From Verrucomicrobiales bacterium (GTDB taxonomy: Bacteria > Verrucomicrobiota > Verrucomicrobiia > Verrucomicrobiales > SLCJ01), in assembly GCA_007125835.1 (NCBI GenBank), contig SLCJ01000405.1, forward strand, positions 1 through 6,352: a stretch of DNA of 6,352 bases, written 5' to 3'. Made by a program: the position numbers and the translations under genes. The notes under the pieces are model-generated. The model was given only the letters and a program-made list of their open reading frames with translations, did no database searches and was not told the DNA's origin. The stretch's first letter is position 1; each line of letters opens with the position of its first letter. Positions 1 to 5,657 of the stretch are shown one piece after another.

Positions 1-9
1 GAGCCGTTG

Positions 10-32
10 AAAAATGCGTCCTGAAGGGACGC
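10..32 (-). terminator. Rho-independent terminator, minus strand
   Basis: Read on the minus strand this is a perfect 6-bp GC-rich stem, GCGTCC / GGACGC (27-32 with 16-21), with the 5-nt loop CTTCA, then A and a run of five T (14-10). That is the classic intrinsic-terminator layout. It would end minus-strand transcription from the dgt-recQ direction or from a separate transcript starting in 43-400. It lies more than 400 bases beyond the recQ stop, so if recQ uses it the transcript carries a long 3' UTR. Confidence 0.6.
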
Positions 33-42
33 TGGCAAGCGT
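16..42. repeat. Two overlapping, mutually exclusive hairpins
   Basis: GCGTCC(16-21)-TGAAG-GGACGC(27-32) overlaps ACGCT(29-33)-GGCA-AGCGT(38-42). The segment ACGC (29-32) can pair to either side but not both at once. Compact double palindromes of this kind are typical of REP-like intergenic repeats, and also of terminator/antiterminator switches. The sequence shows the pairing. Membership in a dispersed repeat family is inference, because only one copy is visible here. Confidence 0.4.
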
Positions 43-463
43 GACATCAATGCACGACGATTCCATGTTGAATCTACGGTCTTCGTTCCTGTCCGGCGGC
101 AACTTCTACCTCGTTTTACCGTTCCTTGGGGTCAGCTAGCTTCCGTCCAGATCCGGATGTCTGAGGCTGGAGACAGCGATCGCGCCGGGATTCCGCTCCA
201 TCCAAGTGTAGTCCGCCGAGCAGATGCCATATGATAAATGAGGGATTTTTTCCGAGTCCAAGGCGCGAGGAGGGCGCGAATCGAGATTCGCAACCGACGA
301 GCAACGCCGGAATCGGGAAAAAGACCCATTCCAGCCCAAAAACCCCGCGTAGCGGCTGATTTCTCTCTCCTTTTCCACAAATTATAATATGTCAGATGTA
401 AGGCGGGCTACACAAGCATCCACTTGCGGCGAAATCCTGTTGGAATCAATCATAAATTAGCTG
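43..463. other. Non-coding region downstream of recQ
   Basis: I find no supportable gene here. All three minus frames stay open for roughly 190-250 bases between 116 and 380, but the openings start at GTG or TTG codons or mid-region, have no convincing ribosome site, and give Arg/Ser-rich translations with no recognisable domain. An AT-rich patch (383-393, minus strand TATTATAATTT) contains a TATAAT-like box, but no good -35 lies at the right distance. With the minus-strand terminator at 10-32, the region could be a recQ 3' UTR, a roughly 350-nt non-coding RNA, or a degenerate or repeated element. Confidence 0.4.
276..291. repeat. Short inverted repeat GCGAATC/GATTCGC
   Basis: There are 7-bp perfect arms (276-282 and 285-291) separated by two bases, GA. 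The near-perfect dyad is more suited to protein binding or cruciform extrusion than to a tight RNA hairpin, though an RNA hairpin with a 4-nt loop could form by opening one pair. It lies inside the non-coding block downstream of recQ. No function can be assigned. Confidence 0.35.
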
Positions 464-2440
464 TCATCGCTTCGCCTTCCTTTGGCGCTCGATTTTTTCT
501 TTGAGCCATTTGGGCAGGGGTTTGCGGCGGGCGGATTTGCCGGAGGGTCGCTTGGGTGCGGGTTTGCGGGGAGCCTGCGTTCCGTTGTTTGGCCAGACGA
601 GTTCGGGGTCGGATTCGCCGCGCATCACGCGCAATCCCGTTTCGGTGAGAGTGAGCAGGGGGTATTCCCCGGATTCGTCGGTGGCGATGAGTCCGGCGTC
701 CTCCATGGCCTTGAAAAGGTCGCGCAGGTAGTCCTCGCCGCAGTCCTTCATCAGCCCGAAGGTGCTGAGCGCGGCGAGGCCTGAAGTAGCGAGGTCCTCC
801 CCTTCGTCGCCAAGGAGCATGCGCTGGATTTTGCGCCGCCCGAAACGCGGGCGGAATGTGCCGTCCGCGTTGCGGGCCGACGCCCTGGCAACGCCGCTGA
901 GCGCCATGCGCAGGCGGTTGCTTTCCTCAAGGGTGGGCAGGCGCGGCTTGTTTGTGCCAGCGGCGCAGGCGTCGCAGCGTCCGCAGGGTTGCGGGGATTT
1001 CTCGCCGAAGTATTGGAGCACCCAGGCCTGGCGGCAGCTGTTGCTGTAACAGAGATTGATCATCGCATCGAGGCGGGCGCGGTCGCGCCTTTCCTTTTCG
1101 CGGAGAGCGGCGGCATCGATCTGAAGGTCGGCGGCGCGGAGGCCGGGGTCGGACAGGCGGGTGCCGCGCTTGCGCACACCGGGCACGTCAAACCGCTCGA
1201 TGGCTCCGGCGCGGGCGAGCCACGAAATCGATGAGGAAACGGCCATCGAATTGCGCACGTCGAGCGCTTCCGCCATTTCGTCGATGGAAAGGAGCACTTG
1301 GTGCTTGTCGTCGGCGTGGGAGCGGATCAAATGATAGACTTTGCGGATCACGTCTTCACCGGGATTGGCTCCTTCGATGAAAAATTCCTGGGTGCGGGTG
1401 TCGGCGTAATTGAATAACAGGTCACAGCAGGCGGGGCGCCCGTCGCGCCCTGCTCGCCCGGCCTCCTGATACCACGCCTCGACACTGCCGGGAATCTCCC
1501 AGTGGGCAACAAAGCGCACGTCGCTGCGATCGATGCCCATGCCGAAGGCGTTGGTTGCCACCGCCACATCGCGGCGGCGCTCGATGAAAAGCTCCTGCGC
1601 GCGCTTGCGGCGGGCGTCGTCCATACCGGCGTGGTATTCGATGACCCGCACTTTTTCGCCGCGCAGCAGGGCGGCCACTTCCTCGACGCTGCGCCGGGTA
1701 GCGCAGTAAACAATACCGGTCTTCCACTGGCGGATGACTTCGAGCAGGCGATCCGTCTTTTCAGATTTGTTATCGACGTGGGTGACGTTGAGCGCGAGGT
1801 TGGGCCTTTCGAACCCGCTGACCAGCTCCAGAGGGTCGCGGAGGCGCAGGCTTTGGCGGATGTCCTCGCGGACGACGGGCGTGGCGGTGGCGGTGAAGGC
1901 GGCCACCGGCGGGTCGCCGAGACGCCGCCTGGCCTCGCCGAGGCGCAGGTAGTCGGGGCGGAAATCATGCCCCCACTGAGAGAGGCAGTGGGCCTCGTCG
2001 ATGGCGAGGAAGCGCACGTTGACGCGCGACAAGGCATTGAGAAACCCGGTGCTGCGGAAGCGTTCGGGGGCGACGTAGACCAGGCGGAAGCGCCCCTCGC
2101 GCAGCCCTTGCAGGCGCTCGCTTTGCTCGCTGCCGGAGACGTGGCTGTTGATCATGGTGGCGGCGATGCCACGCGCCACCAGCGCATCGACCTGGTCTTT
2201 CATCAGGGCGATGAGCGGTGAGACAACCAGCGCGACGCCATCGCCAGCAACCAGCGCCGGCAATTGGAAGCACAAGGATTTGCCGCCGCCGGTGGGCATC
2301 ACGGTGAGCACGTCGCGCCCGGCGAGGATGGCCCGCACCACCTCTTCCTGGCCGTCGCGGAAGACGTCGAACCCGAACCATCGGCGCAGGGCAGCGATGA
2401 TCGGATCGGTTTCCGGGGGGCTGGACGGCGAATCGGGCAT
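464..2440 (-). CDS. recQ: RecQ-family ATP-dependent 3'-5' DNA helicase
   Basis: This is a superfamily 2 helicase that unwinds DNA 3' to 5' in recombination and fork repair. From the preferred ATG at 2440 (658 aa), motif 0 FRDGQ is at 27-31, Walker A TGGGKS at 50-55, Walker B DEAH at 148-151 followed by the RecQ aromatic-rich loop (SQWGHDFRP), motif III FTATATP at 182-188 and motif VI QEAGRAGRDG at 325-334. Four zinc-site cysteines (469, 486, 489, 492) have the family's C-x16-C-x2-C-x2-C spacing. A winged-helix RQC-like domain fills about 510-605. There is no HRDC domain; instead the protein ends in a Lys/Arg/Pro-rich tail of about 45 residues. The frame opens further upstream to a GTG at 2548 that overlaps the dgt stop, but those 36 residues are Arg/Gly-rich and unlike the family. 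The ATG puts motif 0 at nearly the same distance from the N-terminus as in E. coli RecQ. Neither start has a clear Shine-Dalgarno sequence. It lies downstream of dgt, probably in the same transcript. Confidence 0.95.
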   Translation of the reverse strand: MPDSPSSPPETDPIIAALRRWFGFDVFRDGQEEVVRAILAGRDVLTVMPTGGGKSLCFQLPALVAGDGVALVVSPLIALMKDQVDALVARGIAATMINSHVSGSEQSERLQGLREGRFRLVYVAPERFRSTGFLNALSRVNVRFLAIDEAHCLSQWGHDFRPDYLRLGEARRRLGDPPVAAFTATATPVVREDIRQSLRLRDPLELVSGFERPNLALNVTHVDNKSEKTDRLLEVIRQWKTGIVYCATRRSVEEVAALLRGEKVRVIEYHAGMDDARRKRAQELFIERRRDVAVATNAFGMGIDRSDVRFVAHWEIPGSVEAWYQEAGRAGRDGRPACCDLLFNYADTRTQEFFIEGANPGEDVIRKVYHLIRSHADDKHQVLLSIDEMAEALDVRNSMAVSSSISWLARAGAIERFDVPGVRKRGTRLSDPGLRAADLQIDAAALREKERRDRARLDAMINLCYSNSCRQAWVLQYFGEKSPQPCGRCDACAAGTNKPRLPTLEESNRLRMALSGVARASARNADGTFRPRFGRRKIQRMLLGDEGEDLATSGLAALSTFGLMKDCGEDYLRDLFKAMEDAGLIATDESGEYPLLTLTETGLRVMRGESDPELVWPNNGTQAPRKPAPKRPSGKSARRKPLPKWLKEKIERQRKAKR

Positions 2441-2544
2441 GGGAAAATGTCGGCCGCAGCGCCGGAATCCGGAGGAGCCCCCGCATCGGCGCGCTCCTCT
2501 TCTATGCCACGTTTCCCGCCGCCGCGAAAACGAAAACATAGGTT

Positions 2545-3813
2545 TCACACTAAATCCACAATGCTGCCAAAGTCCGGGTCGGTGAGCCGTTTGTAGGTGC
2601 GGGCGGCAAAGCCATCGCTCATCCCGGCAAGGTAGTCGCAGAGCAGGCGCGCACGCGTGGCGATGTCCTGGGCGGCGGCGATCATTTCGGCGGAAGCGGG
2701 TGGCAGCAGTTGGAATCGTGGCGAGGAACGTTCGAGGTATTGGCCGGCGATGATGCGGAACATTTCGGTAAGCATCCGCTCACCCTTGTATTCGAGCTGT
2801 TTCAACTGATGGCTGAGAAACACCTGCTCCAGAGCAAGGCGCTTGAAGGTGGCGCACTCCACCGCCGCAGCCGGGTCGATCACCAGCCGGAATGCGTGGC
2901 GGTGAGTGGGCGGCGACAGAAAGCATGAGGTCTGCTCCAGGGTGGTGGCGCGGATGAACGCGCCGATGCGGCGTTCGAGGCGTGATTCCACTTTCCCGTC
3001 GGCGATGGCGGCGAGCAGGTATTCGATGGCGGCGGTCTCGTGGCTGTCGGTCAACCCGGACGCCCATTTCTCGATGGACGTGCGGGTGAGGAACCCTGCG
3101 TGGATGCCGTCGATCAGGTCGTGGAGCGAGTAGGCTGTGTCGTCGGCCCAATCCATGATCTGACACTCGATCGAGCGGAAGGCATTGCGGGTGTCGCCGG
3201 GCGTGAGTTCAGCGGGAAAGTCGCGCCCGCCCATGGCGAAGTCGAGCACGGAGGCCTGGTCGTCGTAAAGGAAGTGGTTTTCAGGCGGTGGCTCGGCGGG
3301 CAGTTCGCCGCGCAGGGTTTTGTATTTCAGGATGCCGTCGGCAAACGCGCGGGTGGGATTCATGCCACGCGTGCCTTGATAGAGCGTGCCCGACACAAGG
3401 CGCAGGGTTTGCGCGTTGCCCTCGAACCCGCCGTACGCAGCCATCAGGCGGTTGAGCGCGCGTTCGCCGGTGTGGCCAAAAGGCGGATGGCCGAGATCGT
3501 GGGCCAAGCACACCGCCTCGACGAGATCGGCGTCGATGTGAAAATCGGGACCGAGAAGCGGCGATGTTCGTTCGAGGTGGCGGCAGATCGAGCGTCCGAT
3601 TTGCGCCACTTCGATCGAGTGGGTCAGGCGGGTGCGGTAGAAGTCGTATTCGCCAGAGAGAAAAACCTGGGTCTTGCTCTGCAGGCGGCGGAACGCCGAG
3701 CTGTGGATGATGCGGTCGCGGTCGGTTTCGAACGCGCTACGGGTGTCGCCCGCCGGGGCCGCCGCAGGCGACAGGCGTTCTTCGTCAAAAGCCGAATAAA
3801 AGGTGTTGGCCAC
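2545..3813 (-). CDS. dgt: dGTPase (HD-domain deoxynucleoside triphosphate triphosphohydrolase)
   Basis: Members hydrolyse dGTP (often other dNTPs) to the deoxynucleoside plus tripolyphosphate, adjusting cytoplasmic dNTP pools. The 422-aa product carries the family signatures in order: SAFRRLQSKTQVF near 39-51, metal-site H65 in RLTHSIEVAQ, H105-D106 in AHDLGHPPFGHTGE (with H110, H114 and E117), FEGNAQTLR at 130-138, and the distal metal aspartate in DWADDTAYSLHDL at 221-233. Its length suits the shorter dGTPase-like subfamily rather than the longer E. coli Dgt, so strict dGTP specificity is unproven. The start is GTG (3811-3813), the only sensible one before MANTFYS-type sequence, with purine-rich GGGGAAAGAG just upstream as a plausible ribosome site. 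It is divergent from the lipoprotein gene and co-directional with recQ. No frameshift or missing catalytic residue is seen. Confidence 0.93.
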   Translation of the reverse strand: MANTFYSAFDEERLSPAAAPAGDTRSAFETDRDRIIHSSAFRRLQSKTQVFLSGEYDFYRTRLTHSIEVAQIGRSICRHLERTSPLLGPDFHIDADLVEAVCLAHDLGHPPFGHTGERALNRLMAAYGGFEGNAQTLRLVSGTLYQGTRGMNPTRAFADGILKYKTLRGELPAEPPPENHFLYDDQASVLDFAMGGRDFPAELTPGDTRNAFRSIECQIMDWADDTAYSLHDLIDGIHAGFLTRTSIEKWASGLTDSHETAAIEYLLAAIADGKVESRLERRIGAFIRATTLEQTSCFLSPPTHRHAFRLVIDPAAAVECATFKRLALEQVFLSHQLKQLEYKGERMLTEMFRIIAGQYLERSSPRFQLLPPASAEMIAAAQDIATRARLLCDYLAGMSDGFAARTYKRLTDPDFGSIVDLV

Positions 3814-3916
3814 TCCACTCTTTCCCCGCGTACGGGCCGCTTGTCAAACGCCCGGACACACACGCCCCCTGGCCCTTTATACTTGCGCACCCTCCTTTTC
3901 GGGCGAATTTCGGAAT
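3814..3916. promoter_or_regulatory. Divergent intergenic promoter region (dgt / lipoprotein gene)
   Basis: These 103 bases separate two genes read outward, so promoters in both directions are expected. For the minus strand there is a consensus TTGACA (3847-3842), but no good -10 box follows at 16-18 bases. A minus-strand TATAAA (3881-3876) lacks a good -35. The GGGGAAAGAG tract next to the GTG start probably acts as the dgt ribosome site. No clear operator dyad is visible. Confidence 0.4.
3853..3883 (+). promoter_or_regulatory. Candidate sigma70-type promoter of the lipoprotein gene
   Basis: The -10 element TATACT (3878-3883) matches five of six consensus bases. CGGACA (3853-3858) could serve as -35 with four matches, but the spacing is 19 bases, longer than ideal. 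Transcription would start near 3890, giving a leader of about 27 bases before the ATG at 3917. No obvious Shine-Dalgarno sequence lies in that leader. Confidence 0.3.
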
Positions 3917-4861
3917 ATGAAACTGAACCGCACATCCTTTTCCCTCATCCCTCTCGCCGCCTTACTCCTGGCCTCCTGTGGAGAGCGTCAAGACGAACCG
4001 CCCGCGCCGGGAGCCGGCGAAGTGGAAGCCGTGGGCCGGGAACTGGCCGACATCGAAGAGGGCCACATCCTCGCAACGAATTCCCCAATCCCTGCTGAAG
4101 GCTCAGTCCGCACCACCGAGACGACGTTTTCGATGTCAGAGGGCACGATGACCATGCGCATGGGCGACGAGGTGATGGAGGGCTCGATTGAGACGCACGC
4201 CACGCGCACGGAACGTCTCGTGGGCCTTTCCCCGGACAGCGCCCGCTGGACATTGGAGTCCGAGACCGAGAACACCGTGGTGGAAATGATGGGAGAGAGG
4301 GTGGAGAAACCCGACGTGCCCGCTGCTCTGCTGGGTCAGGCGGTGCTAATCGAACGCGATGCCTCGGGAGCCTGGAGCATCCGCTTGGAGGAAGGCGAGG
4401 CGGACGAGGAAGTGGAGGCATCACTCACCGAGCTGCTCAACTCCCTCGTGGCCAGAAGCGGCCGCAGCGTGGATATCGAGACGTTTGGCGAAACCCACCG
4501 CATGCCGGGAGAGTCCTGGGAGCTTGATGTCTCCGAGATCTACGACACAATTCTCGATATCGAATCTCCGGAAGGCACACTGGCTGTGTCCTTTGACCGT
4601 GTCGAAGAGGGCGAGGCGGGCGACGTCGCGGTCCTCTCGTTCAGCATGAATGTTTCTGGCAGCGACACCGGCGAGGATGCCTCGGAAATTAGAATTTCCG
4701 CCACAGGGCAAATCCGCCGCTGCCTGGTCGAGCTCACAGACCTCGAAAACACGTTCGCCGGCCAGCTCAGCGGGTCGTTCGAAGCCATGCCAGGCATGAT
4801 GGTGACCATCGAAGGCCTGGTCGAGATCCAGGCGACTACGACCATCTCGGCGGTGGAATAA
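3917..4861 (+). CDS. Secreted lipoprotein of unknown function
   Basis: I do not recognise the family. The 314-aa product begins with a lipoprotein signal peptide: basic MKLNR, a hydrophobic stretch to residue 20, and lipobox L-A-S-C with C21 as the predicted lipidated residue, followed by Gly-Glu. It is therefore expected to be exported by Sec, acylated and membrane-anchored facing outward or into the periplasm. The mature part is acidic, rich in Glu, Thr, Ser and Met, with a Pro-rich linker (about 28-32) and alternating hydrophobic/polar segments that suggest a mostly beta fold. Examples are 62-82 (TTETTFSMSEGTMTMRM), 220-245 and 257-310. Only one other cysteine (C269) is present, so no disulfide is likely. 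The frame opens upstream, but ATG 3917 is the start that yields the signal peptide. No partner genes indicate a role. It reads away from dgt-recQ and is probably monocistronic. Confidence 0.85.
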   Translation: MKLNRTSFSLIPLAALLLASCGERQDEPPAPGAGEVEAVGRELADIEEGHILATNSPIPAEGSVRTTETTFSMSEGTMTMRMGDEVMEGSIETHATRTERLVGLSPDSARWTLESETENTVVEMMGERVEKPDVPAALLGQAVLIERDASGAWSIRLEEGEADEEVEASLTELLNSLVARSGRSVDIETFGETHRMPGESWELDVSEIYDTILDIESPEGTLAVSFDRVEEGEAGDVAVLSFSMNVSGSDTGEDASEIRISATGQIRRCLVELTDLENTFAGQLSGSFEAMPGMMVTIEGLVEIQATTTISAVE

Positions 4862-4864
4862 ACC

Positions 4865-4904
4865 GGAGGGTGGTAAGATGGCCGCCGCACTCGTCTTGCC
4901 CTCC
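4865..4904 (+). terminator. Stem-loop just after the lipoprotein gene
   Basis: GGAGGG (4865-4870) pairs with CCCTCC (4899-4904). After a small internal bulge, AAGATG (4875-4880) pairs with CGTCTT (4892-4897), including one G-T pair, around an 11-nt loop. It begins four bases after the stop codon, a natural position for a terminator or an mRNA 3'-end stabiliser. Only two T residues follow, so it is not a canonical intrinsic terminator. Confidence 0.4.
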
Positions 4905-5052
4905 TTGACGTAGCCCGCAGCAATCCCCAATGCGTGGTGTGCGCTGCACCCCTATGAGGCCGGTCAAGAGGTTTTCGATGAAATGTTGGTTTTCCTTGGC
5001 TTTTTTTAGCTGCTGTGGGGTTGGCTGACAATGGGGGCAACCGAATTTAAAC
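4905..5052. other. Intergenic DNA with no recognised feature
   Basis: I see no gene, RNA or clear regulatory site here. A seven-T run (5001-5007) follows only a weak, long-looped possible stem, so I do not call it a terminator. Near 5041 the sequence turns AT-rich, marking the start of the repeat-bearing block. Confidence 0.4.
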
Positions 5053-5102
5053 CGTATTTATGCCAATCGTATTTATGCCTGCCAATCGTATTTATGCCTG
5101 CC
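5053..5102. repeat. Tandem 19-bp direct repeats (2.6 copies)
   Basis: The unit AATCGTATTTATGCCTGCC occurs twice, perfectly, at 5065-5083 and 5084-5102. It is preceded by a partial copy, CGTATTTATGCC, at 5053-5064. Exact head-to-tail copies without spacers fit replication slippage or another local duplication, not CRISPR. The repeats continue into a related but different 16-bp-period repeat at 5127-5154. Confidence 0.85.
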
Positions 5103-5301
5103 AAATTTTAATTAATTCAACAAAAAATTTGCCTTCCAAAATATTTGCCTTCCAATTTTGAATTGCCCGGAAATGGCGGCGCAGGTCGTTGGCGGCAGCG
5201 CGGCCGAGGATGCGGCCGAGCGCGCCGTCGGCGTCGGCTTCGCGCAGCAGGCGGCGCAGGTCGGGGGTGATTTCGTCGCGGTCGAGGCGGACGGTGATCA
5301 T
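5092..5301 (-). pseudogene. Truncated 5' fragment of a phage virion-morphogenesis-like gene
   Basis: An ATG at 5301 opens a 69-codon frame. The first 45 or so residues have strong coding character: GC-rich third positions, a start MITVRLDRDEITPDLRRLL and an amphipathic Arg-rich helix ending NDLRRHF. This resembles the N-terminus of phage virion morphogenesis / Mu gpG-like tail proteins (Phage_tail_S family), which I recall as about 150-200 residues; that assignment is from memory of the pattern. After HFRA (about 5165) the frame enters AT-rich direct repeats and ends in them at TAA 5092-5094, so the rest of the protein is missing. Upstream, repeats begin three bases from the ATG, leaving no ribosome site or promoter. 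No other phage gene is nearby. It is most likely a dead fragment; a small expressed protein is possible but unlikely. Confidence 0.5.
5127..5154. repeat. Direct repeat ATTTGCCTTCCA, two copies at 16-bp period
   Basis: ATTTGCCTTCCA occurs at 5127-5138 and again at 5143-5154, embedded in AT-rich DNA. A degenerate third copy (AATTGCCCGG) sits at 5161-5170, right at the boundary with the GC-rich phage-like fragment. The core TTTGCCTNCC also appears on the far side of that fragment (5345-5354, TTTTGCCTCC), so the two flanks are related. Confidence 0.75.
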
Positions 5302-5304
5302 GTG

Positions 5305-5348
5305 CTACTGCTGCAAACTCTACTGCTGCAAATTTTGCTGCAAATTTT
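5305..5348. repeat. Short direct repeats CTACTGCTGCAAA / TGCTGCAAATTTT
   Basis: CTACTGCTGCAAA occurs at 5305-5317 and 5320-5332 (15-bp period). TGCTGCAAATTTT occurs at 5324-5336 and 5336-5348 (12-bp period). The array starts three bases upstream of the ATG of the phage-like fragment, so it occupies the place where a promoter and ribosome site would be expected. The pattern fits serial slippage or template switching. Confidence 0.8.
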
Positions 5349-5398
5349 GCCTCCCATTATTTGTTGAAATTCTTAAAAATCCTTTCAAAATCGCCCCC

Positions 5399-5426
5399 TC
5401 GGCCCCGGTACCACGGTACCGACCGA
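5399..5426. repeat. Imperfect hairpin built on two KpnI-type palindromes
   Basis: CGGTACC (5406-5412) and GGTACCG (5415-5421) form a 7-bp stem separated by AC. After an internal loop, TCGG (5399-5402) pairs with CCGA (5423-5426). Each arm contains GGTACC, itself a palindrome, so the site is both a direct and an inverted repeat. It could be a protein-binding dyad or part of a dispersed intergenic repeat. No T-run follows on either strand. Confidence 0.45.
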
Positions 5427-5580
5427 TGGACATCCGCAAGCCTTTGAGTTGAAACAAGTGTGCGCCTCAAAAATTCACGTTCAGCAAGGCATCTCAATAC
5501 CCGAGTTGTCAGCCACATCCATGACACCGATGCCGTTTCAGTGCCCCCAAACACCCAAAAACGTCGCCTTCCGGGCACTT

Positions 5581-5603
5581 GGGACAGTCAGGAGCCACGT
5601 CCC
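5581..5603. repeat. REP-like imperfect palindrome GGGAC...GTCCC
   Basis: GGGAC (5581-5585) and GTCCC (5599-5603) enclose 13 bases. It lies 55 bases beyond the 3' end of the transposase gene. The GGGAC motif also occurs in the double hairpin at the left edge (26-30). Small GC-rich palindromes beside a Y1 transposase of this type are the expected arrangement for REP elements, but the two sites are not otherwise alike, so a shared family is only a suggestion. Confidence 0.35.
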
Positions 5604-5657
5604 TTCGCTGATGTTCTCCGACACCGAAGCAAGTCACGAGCCATTCACTCAGTGACA

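Larger units (their letters stand above)
5349..5657. other. Intergenic DNA between the repeat block and the transposase
   Basis: No gene is supportable. A 73-codon minus-strand opening (5357-5578) starts inside this stretch but shows no domain, no ribosome site and no coding-type composition. The stretch holds two palindromes, listed separately, plus a small dyad TCACT-C-AGTGA (5645-5655) next to the transposase stop codon. Confidence 0.35.

Noticed and set aside
116..380. Three overlapping minus-strand small open frames
   Set aside because: None has a convincing start or ribosome site, composition is not gene-like, and all three frames are open at once, so no single one is supported as a gene.
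1502..2221. 239-codon plus-strand open frame opposite recQ
   Set aside because: It is antisense to the helicase motifs. The openness comes from GC-rich codon structure, and the Ala/Gly/Val-rich translation has no domain.
3040..4098. 352-codon plus-strand open frame opposite dgt
   Set aside because: It lies antisense to conserved dGTPase motifs and runs into the lipoprotein gene in another frame. It is a shadow of dgt.
4981..5010. T-run at 5001-5007 as an intrinsic terminator
   Set aside because: No compact GC-rich stem precedes it. The only pairing is a bulged 7-bp stem with a loop of about 30 bases.
5053..5154. Possible CRISPR-like array
   Set aside because: The repeats are directly adjacent or at 16-bp period with no unique spacers of CRISPR size, and no cas genes are present.
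5357..5578. 73-codon minus-strand open frame
   Set aside because: It has no recognisable domain and no ribosome site, and it crosses the GGTACC hairpin. It is probably chance.
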